A stretch of 18,927 nucleotides of DNA from CAZFQD01 sp964520885 (GTDB taxonomy: Bacteria > Bacillota > Clostridia > Oscillospirales > SIG519), in contig CAZFQD010000029.1 of NCBI GenBank assembly GCA_964520885.1, positions 1 to 18,927 on the forward strand, read 5' to 3'. Numbering within the stretch: the stretch's first letter is position 1; every line of letters starts with the position of its first letter. Below the pieces are notes generated by a model, which was not told the DNA's origin, ran no database searches, and saw nothing but the letters and a program-made list of their open reading frames with translations. A program made the translations under genes and the position numbers. Shown here one piece after another: positions 16,035 through 18,927 of the stretch.

Positions 16035-17291
16035 TTATGCTTTTGCTACATTTAATTGAATTGCTGTGTCGTAGCTATCCCACTTATCATTGCCTAATAA
16101 TTTAAGGCTTACGCTATTCTCTGTCTGCACCAATTCAACTTCATTTCCATTACTTAGCAAGATTGCTGTTGCGAACAATTTGCCATCTGCTGGTGCAGGA
16201 AGTATCAATGTATCACTAAACGGCTTATTTAAAACATGAATGTATTCATATTTTTCATCTATTGATTTAGTAGCAACACCCCATTGCAAACATACAATGG
16301 TTGAATCCGGAGATGTAATGTAAGAGGTGCTTGGATATGTCTGCTTTATGGACATAGAGATAGGAAAAATATAATTATTGAGTGCTTGCATAGTTTCCAC
16401 TACGCCCGTATCCCAACCACCACCTGCAAATGGCCCCGTCGCCCACTGAACACCTCCGCCATCGGTATTTGCACCGGCTTGTAACACTGTGTATCTAAAC
16501 ATACTTTCAGGAGAAAAATATACTGAGTTATAATCTTGCCTTTTGTATGCAGACCAGTGCTTAGTAAACACAGGGGCAACAGGCATTGCGTGACAAGGCC
16601 AGTTTTCATCGATGTTAAATGCAAATTCTTCGGAATGGCAGTACTCTTTATCTCCCATATCGCAAGTGTAAATATTCCCAAAATAATTCTGCAAAATATA
16701 GAGCTTTGGATTACGACTCTTTATTGTATCCCTGAGTCGTGGATAATCTACAACCCATTCGCTATCGCCTTGTTCACTTCCTTCATCAAGATATATTCCC
16801 AATAGGTCGCTTCCATATCTATCAACCAGCTCGCCGTAAATATCGTTTAAGAAATCGTTCCATTTTACAAAATCAAAGGTTGATGGGTTGGGGTGTGGCT
16901 TGTATTCCTTTCTGTCTGAACCCCATCCCGTAGCAATGGAATCAGCCTCACTAAAATCATGGCCGTCCCGTGGATGAGTATAAAAAATGGTGCCAATCCC
17001 TTTGCTTTTTAAAGCGGATATTATTTCACGAGCTAAATCACGTTCTACAGTATGACCCTGTAGCCATTTCTCCATTAATTTACTGGGATAAAAGCAGACC
17101 ATATTATAATGCCATATCGTAAATATTATGTATTCTACACCAAATGATGCCAAATCATTTGCAAAGCTCTCAACATTAAAACACTCAGCAGATTCATTTG
17201 CATCAGTTATTATTGAACCATCAGGTTTGCGTGCTGCCGATGCAGTATAATGAATAAACATACCATATTTCATATTTTTGAAATTACTCAT
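16035..17291 (-). CDS. GH29-like (alpha-L-fucosidase-related) hydrolase
   Basis: First gene of the second operon, 418 residues: a GH29-like barrel (MKYGMFIHYTAS from residue 7, FYTHPRDGHDF 103-113, KWNDFLNDIYGELVDRYG 143-160, LGIYLDEGSE 164-173, VFTKHWSAYK, GGGWDTGVVE) and a short beta domain, without a carbohydrate-binding module. D169 is the presumed nucleophile. As in the neighbour, the classical HHDGF motif is absent; WHYNMVCFYPS (60-70) replaces it. The two proteins match in the same order along about 330 residues and share the exact string PSTSY near the end of the barrel, so they arose by duplication, but they are clearly diverged. No signal peptide is present. AAGGGAG lies about ten bases before ATG 17291. 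It probably removes a terminal fucose-like sugar in the cytoplasm; the GH29 assignment is by motif pattern only. Confidence 0.7.
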   Translation of the reverse strand: MSNFKNMKYGMFIHYTASAARKPDGSIITDANESAECFNVESFANDLASFGVEYIIFTIWHYNMVCFYPSKLMEKWLQGHTVERDLAREIISALKSKGIGTIFYTHPRDGHDFSEADSIATGWGSDRKEYKPHPNPSTFDFVKWNDFLNDIYGELVDRYGSDLLGIYLDEGSEQGDSEWVVDYPRLRDTIKSRNPKLYILQNYFGNIYTCDMGDKEYCHSEEFAFNIDENWPCHAMPVAPVFTKHWSAYKRQDYNSVYFSPESMFRYTVLQAGANTDGGGVQWATGPFAGGGWDTGVVETMQALNNYIFPISMSIKQTYPSTSYITSPDSTIVCLQWGVATKSIDEKYEYIHVLNKPFSDTLILPAPADGKLFATAILLSNGNEVELVQTENSVSLKLLGNDKWDSYDTAIQLNVAKA

Positions 17292-17371
17292 CTCTTCTGT
17301 GCTCCCTTTAATTTTGCAATTGTGCTTTTTAAGAATAATTTTTCAGAATATGAAACTCAAGTTTTTAAATT

Positions 17372-17394
17372 AAAAATGAAACGATATAAAAATA
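17372..17394. promoter_or_regulatory. operator copy A of the second LacI regulator
   Basis: A 23-base site with core TGAAACGATATAAA. It is identical at 22 of 23 positions to the site at 17686-17708. It has a CpG in the middle of an imperfect inverted repeat (GAAA-CG-ATTT pattern), as in many LacI-family operators. It lies in the leader of the glycosidase operon, about 65 bases downstream of the -10 box, where a bound repressor could block elongation. Confidence 0.6.
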
Positions 17395-17460
17395 AGCGAA
17401 TATTTCAAAATTAATGTTTAACCATAAAAATATTTTTAAAAAATTTAGCTCATTGAAATT

Positions 17461-17489
17461 ATTATAATATCTACATAATAAAATGTCAA
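17461..17489 (-). promoter_or_regulatory. promoter of the glycosidase operon
   Basis: On the minus strand TTGACA (17489-17484) and TATAAT (17466-17461) are separated by 17 bases, a perfect consensus. The transcript would start near 17454, giving a leader of about 160 bases before the first GH29-like gene. The leader is very AT-rich and contains operator copy A; I see no riboswitch in it. Confidence 0.78.
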
Positions 17490-17584
17490 GGTTTTTTATA
17501 AATAAATTTTTCCAAATAAATTTACATAGAATTATTGTGCAATTTTATGATTTATTGTTTAAATAATTCAATAATTATGTAAAA

Positions 17585-17614
17585 AAATGCTATATTATGA
17601 ACTTGTTAGCATTT
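17585..17614. other. hairpin between the divergent promoters
   Basis: AAATGCTA (17585-17592) and TAGCATTT (17607-17614) form a perfect 8-bp stem with a 14-base loop. A run of A before it gives a T-tract on the minus strand. It could act as a weak terminator for antisense transcripts or be chance in AT-rich DNA. Confidence 0.3.
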
Positions 17615-17648
17615 AAAAAAATTATTTTAAATTTATACAAAAAAAATA

Positions 17649-17677
17649 TTGACACTATATATTTTTTGTGATATTAT
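17649..17677 (+). promoter_or_regulatory. promoter of the second LacI regulator gene
   Basis: TTGACA (17649-17654) and TATTAT (17672-17677) are separated by 17 bases. The predicted start point, near 17684-17690, falls at or inside operator copy B, which suggests autorepression. The leader to ATG 17784 is about 95 bases. Confidence 0.75.
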
Positions 17678-17685
17678 AAAAATAC

Positions 17686-17708
17686 AAAAATGAAACGATT
17701 TAAAAATA
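17686..17708. promoter_or_regulatory. operator copy B of the second LacI regulator
   Basis: A 23-base site with core TGAAACGATTTAAA, one base different from copy A at 17372-17394. It begins nine bases after the -10 box of the regulator promoter and so covers the transcription start. The two copies, 314 bases apart in the same orientation, could be bridged by one repressor tetramer. Confidence 0.65.
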
Positions 17709-17783
17709 TTGCTAATTAATACTAAAAATATGCTTTTTTTTATTTTGGGATTGTTCATTAATAGTCAATGAAAGGTGATTGAT

Positions 17784-18839
17784 ATGACGACAATGAAAGA
17801 TGTTGCTAATATTACAGGGCTTTCTGTTGGTACTATTTCAAATTACATAAATGGAAAAAGTGTAAAAAATCTAAATCAAGATATAATTAAAAATACTATT
17901 GAAGAACTTGGATATAAACCAAATTTTGCAGGTAAATCTCTAAGAACAGGAAAGACAAAAACAATAGGGATTTTGGCGAATACGCTTTCCTCGCATTTTA
18001 TTAGCGAATCTTGTTTCGTAATTGAAAAAGAGCTTTATAATCATGGTTATAATGTTATTTTTTGCACATCAAATAATGACTTAGAAACTGAAAGAGAAAA
18101 GTTATTTTATTTGGCAAGCAGCAATGTGGCTATTATTATTTTAATACCGGTAAGCCATTCAGAGACCGATATTTCATGCGTTGGAAATATTCCTACATTG
18201 GTCATAGATAGTAATGTTGAGCATCAAAATTGCAATGCAATATTATTTGATGATAAAGAAAGTGCATATAATGCAACGAAATATTTTTATAATAATGGTC
18301 ACAGAAAAATAGCTTTTTTAGCTGGTACAAAAGGACATTTTACTTCTTCAAATCGTTTAGAGGGTTATAAAAAAGCTTTAAATGACTTTGGGATACCATA
18401 CAATGAAGAATATGTAACCTATGCTGATTATGATGAACTTAAAGCAGAAATAAGCACAATAAATCTATTTTCCAATGAGAATCCTCCTACCGCTGTCCTA
18501 ATAGCATCAAATGAAATGTTAATTGGGTTTTTATTAGGATTGAAAGCAAAGAAAAAAAGAGTTCCAGATGATGTTTCGTATATTACATTCGACGATACTG
18601 ATTATTATAGTTTACTTAATATTGCACCTACATATGTAAAACAACCAAAATACGATTTTGGTATGAGGGTATATGAAACATTAGTTGAAATACTTAATCC
18701 TAATTCAAAGGAAAAAGAACCTAAAATTAAAGGAAAAGAACCTAAAATTAAATATGTAAAGACCAGTCTAATTATAGGAGAAAGTGTTAGAAATTTAAAC
18801 TGTGATTCAGTTGAAGAAGTAAAAATATCAATTTTTTAG
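17784..18839 (+). CDS. LacI-family transcriptional regulator of the glycosidase operon
   Basis: A 351-residue regulator with an N-terminal helix-turn-helix (TMKDVANITGLSVGTISNYI), a hinge helix (FAGKSLRTGKTKT) and a sugar-binding effector domain (IGILANTLS, NNGHRKIAFLAG, VSYITFDD, YVKQPKYDFG). The start at ATG 17784 has AAAGGTG six bases upstream; the in-frame GTG 17775 lies within that site. Near the C-terminus a 21-base tandem duplication (18711-18752) inserts a second KEPKIK before the last beta strand (SLIIGESV). It is divergent from the GH29/GH78 operon, and the two near-identical 23-bp sites in the intergenic region are its probable operators. By family logic it represses in the absence of an inducing sugar released from the glycan. 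It differs strongly from the other LacI protein in the window. Confidence 0.87.
   Translation: MTTMKDVANITGLSVGTISNYINGKSVKNLNQDIIKNTIEELGYKPNFAGKSLRTGKTKTIGILANTLSSHFISESCFVIEKELYNHGYNVIFCTSNNDLETEREKLFYLASSNVAIIILIPVSHSETDISCVGNIPTLVIDSNVEHQNCNAILFDDKESAYNATKYFYNNGHRKIAFLAGTKGHFTSSNRLEGYKKALNDFGIPYNEEYVTYADYDELKAEISTINLFSNENPPTAVLIASNEMLIGFLLGLKAKKKRVPDDVSYITFDDTDYYSLLNIAPTYVKQPKYDFGMRVYETLVEILNPNSKEKEPKIKGKEPKIKYVKTSLIIGESVRNLNCDSVEEVKISIF
18711..18752 (+). repeat. 21-base tandem duplication inside the LacI gene
   Basis: Units 18711-18731 and 18732-18752 differ at one base (GAA versus GGA as first codon) and encode EKEPKIK and GKEPKIK. The insertion is in frame and lies in a charged linker before the last strand of the effector domain. 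Confidence 0.85.
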
Positions 18840-18917
18840 GTAGCAATATTATAGTTAGGTAGATTTTGATTAATTAGATAGTGTAAAAACTTTTATGAAA
18901 ACTTCTGAAACAAACCC

Positions 18918-18923
18918 TTGACA
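18918..18923 (+). promoter_or_regulatory. possible -35 box at right edge
   Basis: TTGACA at 18918-18923 is a perfect -35 hexamer in a gene-less stretch after the LacI gene. The matching -10 would lie beyond the window, so this is only a pointer that a further + strand transcription unit may start here. Confidence 0.3.
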
Positions 18924-18927
18924 GCCA

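Noticed and set aside
17292..17460. riboswitch in the long leader of the glycosidase operon
   Set aside because: The leader is very AT-rich without a recognisable aptamer or terminator/antiterminator pair; the operator copy explains regulation.
17372..17708. CcpA cre sites
   Set aside because: The TGAAACG sites resemble cre elements, but the spacing around the CG does not fit the WTGNAANCGNWNNCA consensus, and the pairing with a divergent LacI gene explains them better.
1..18927. tRNA, rRNA or other known RNA genes
   Set aside because: No cloverleaf, rRNA-like or known conserved RNA segment was recognised on either strand.

Overview
The window is AT-rich, uses short tightly packed operons, and has Gram-positive style AGGAGG ribosome binding sites and TTGACA-N17-TATAAT promoters. 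Several genes appear to start at TTG. The protein families (GatD/GatZ/GatY-like sugar enzymes, FGGY kinase, LacI regulators, cytoplasmic GH78 and GH29-like hydrolases, DUF4143 ATPases) suggest a low-GC Firmicute, most likely an anaerobic gut clostridium. That placement is inference; no rRNA or marker gene is present.

Left part (1-2944, + strand): two DUF4143-type ATPases, paralogous to each other. The first is cut by the window edge and the second has its own promoter. They are separated by about 500 bases without a gene.

First sugar operon (9418 down to about 2945, - strand): a consensus promoter with an 18-bp palindromic operator drives an aldo/keto reductase, a class II ketose-bisphosphate aldolase (GatY/FbaA type), a LacI regulator, an FGGY sugar kinase and a galactitol-1-phosphate 5-dehydrogenase-like enzyme (GatD). 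It ends in two damaged genes. One is a GatZ/KbaZ-like gene with an in-frame deletion of its middle; the other is a fucU (L-fucose mutarotase) remnant lacking both ends. The fucU remnant abuts the stop codon of the second ATPase. A second copy of the operator core lies in front of the kinase gene. Together the genes describe reduction/oxidation, phosphorylation and aldol cleavage of a ketose derived from a (deoxy)hexose or polyol.

Intergenic region 9340-9939: promoter and operator of the first operon, a roughly 200-base long imperfect inverted repeat that looks like a non-autonomous mobile element, and a strong terminator for the second operon.

Second sugar operon (17489 down to 9776, - strand): a perfect consensus promoter, two tandem GH29-like hydrolases (the second with an added F5/8 type C carbohydrate-binding domain), a GH78 alpha-L-rhamnosidase and an atypical uroporphyrinogen-decarboxylase-fold protein. 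None shows a signal peptide, so these enzymes probably trim imported oligosaccharides in the cytoplasm. A divergent LacI regulator (17784-18839, + strand) faces the operon. A near-identical 23-bp site lies at each of the two divergent transcription units, which makes it the probable operator of this regulator. The combination of rhamnosidase, fucosidase-like enzymes and a fucU remnant points to plant pectin or mucin-type deoxyhexose glycans. No transporter is in the window.
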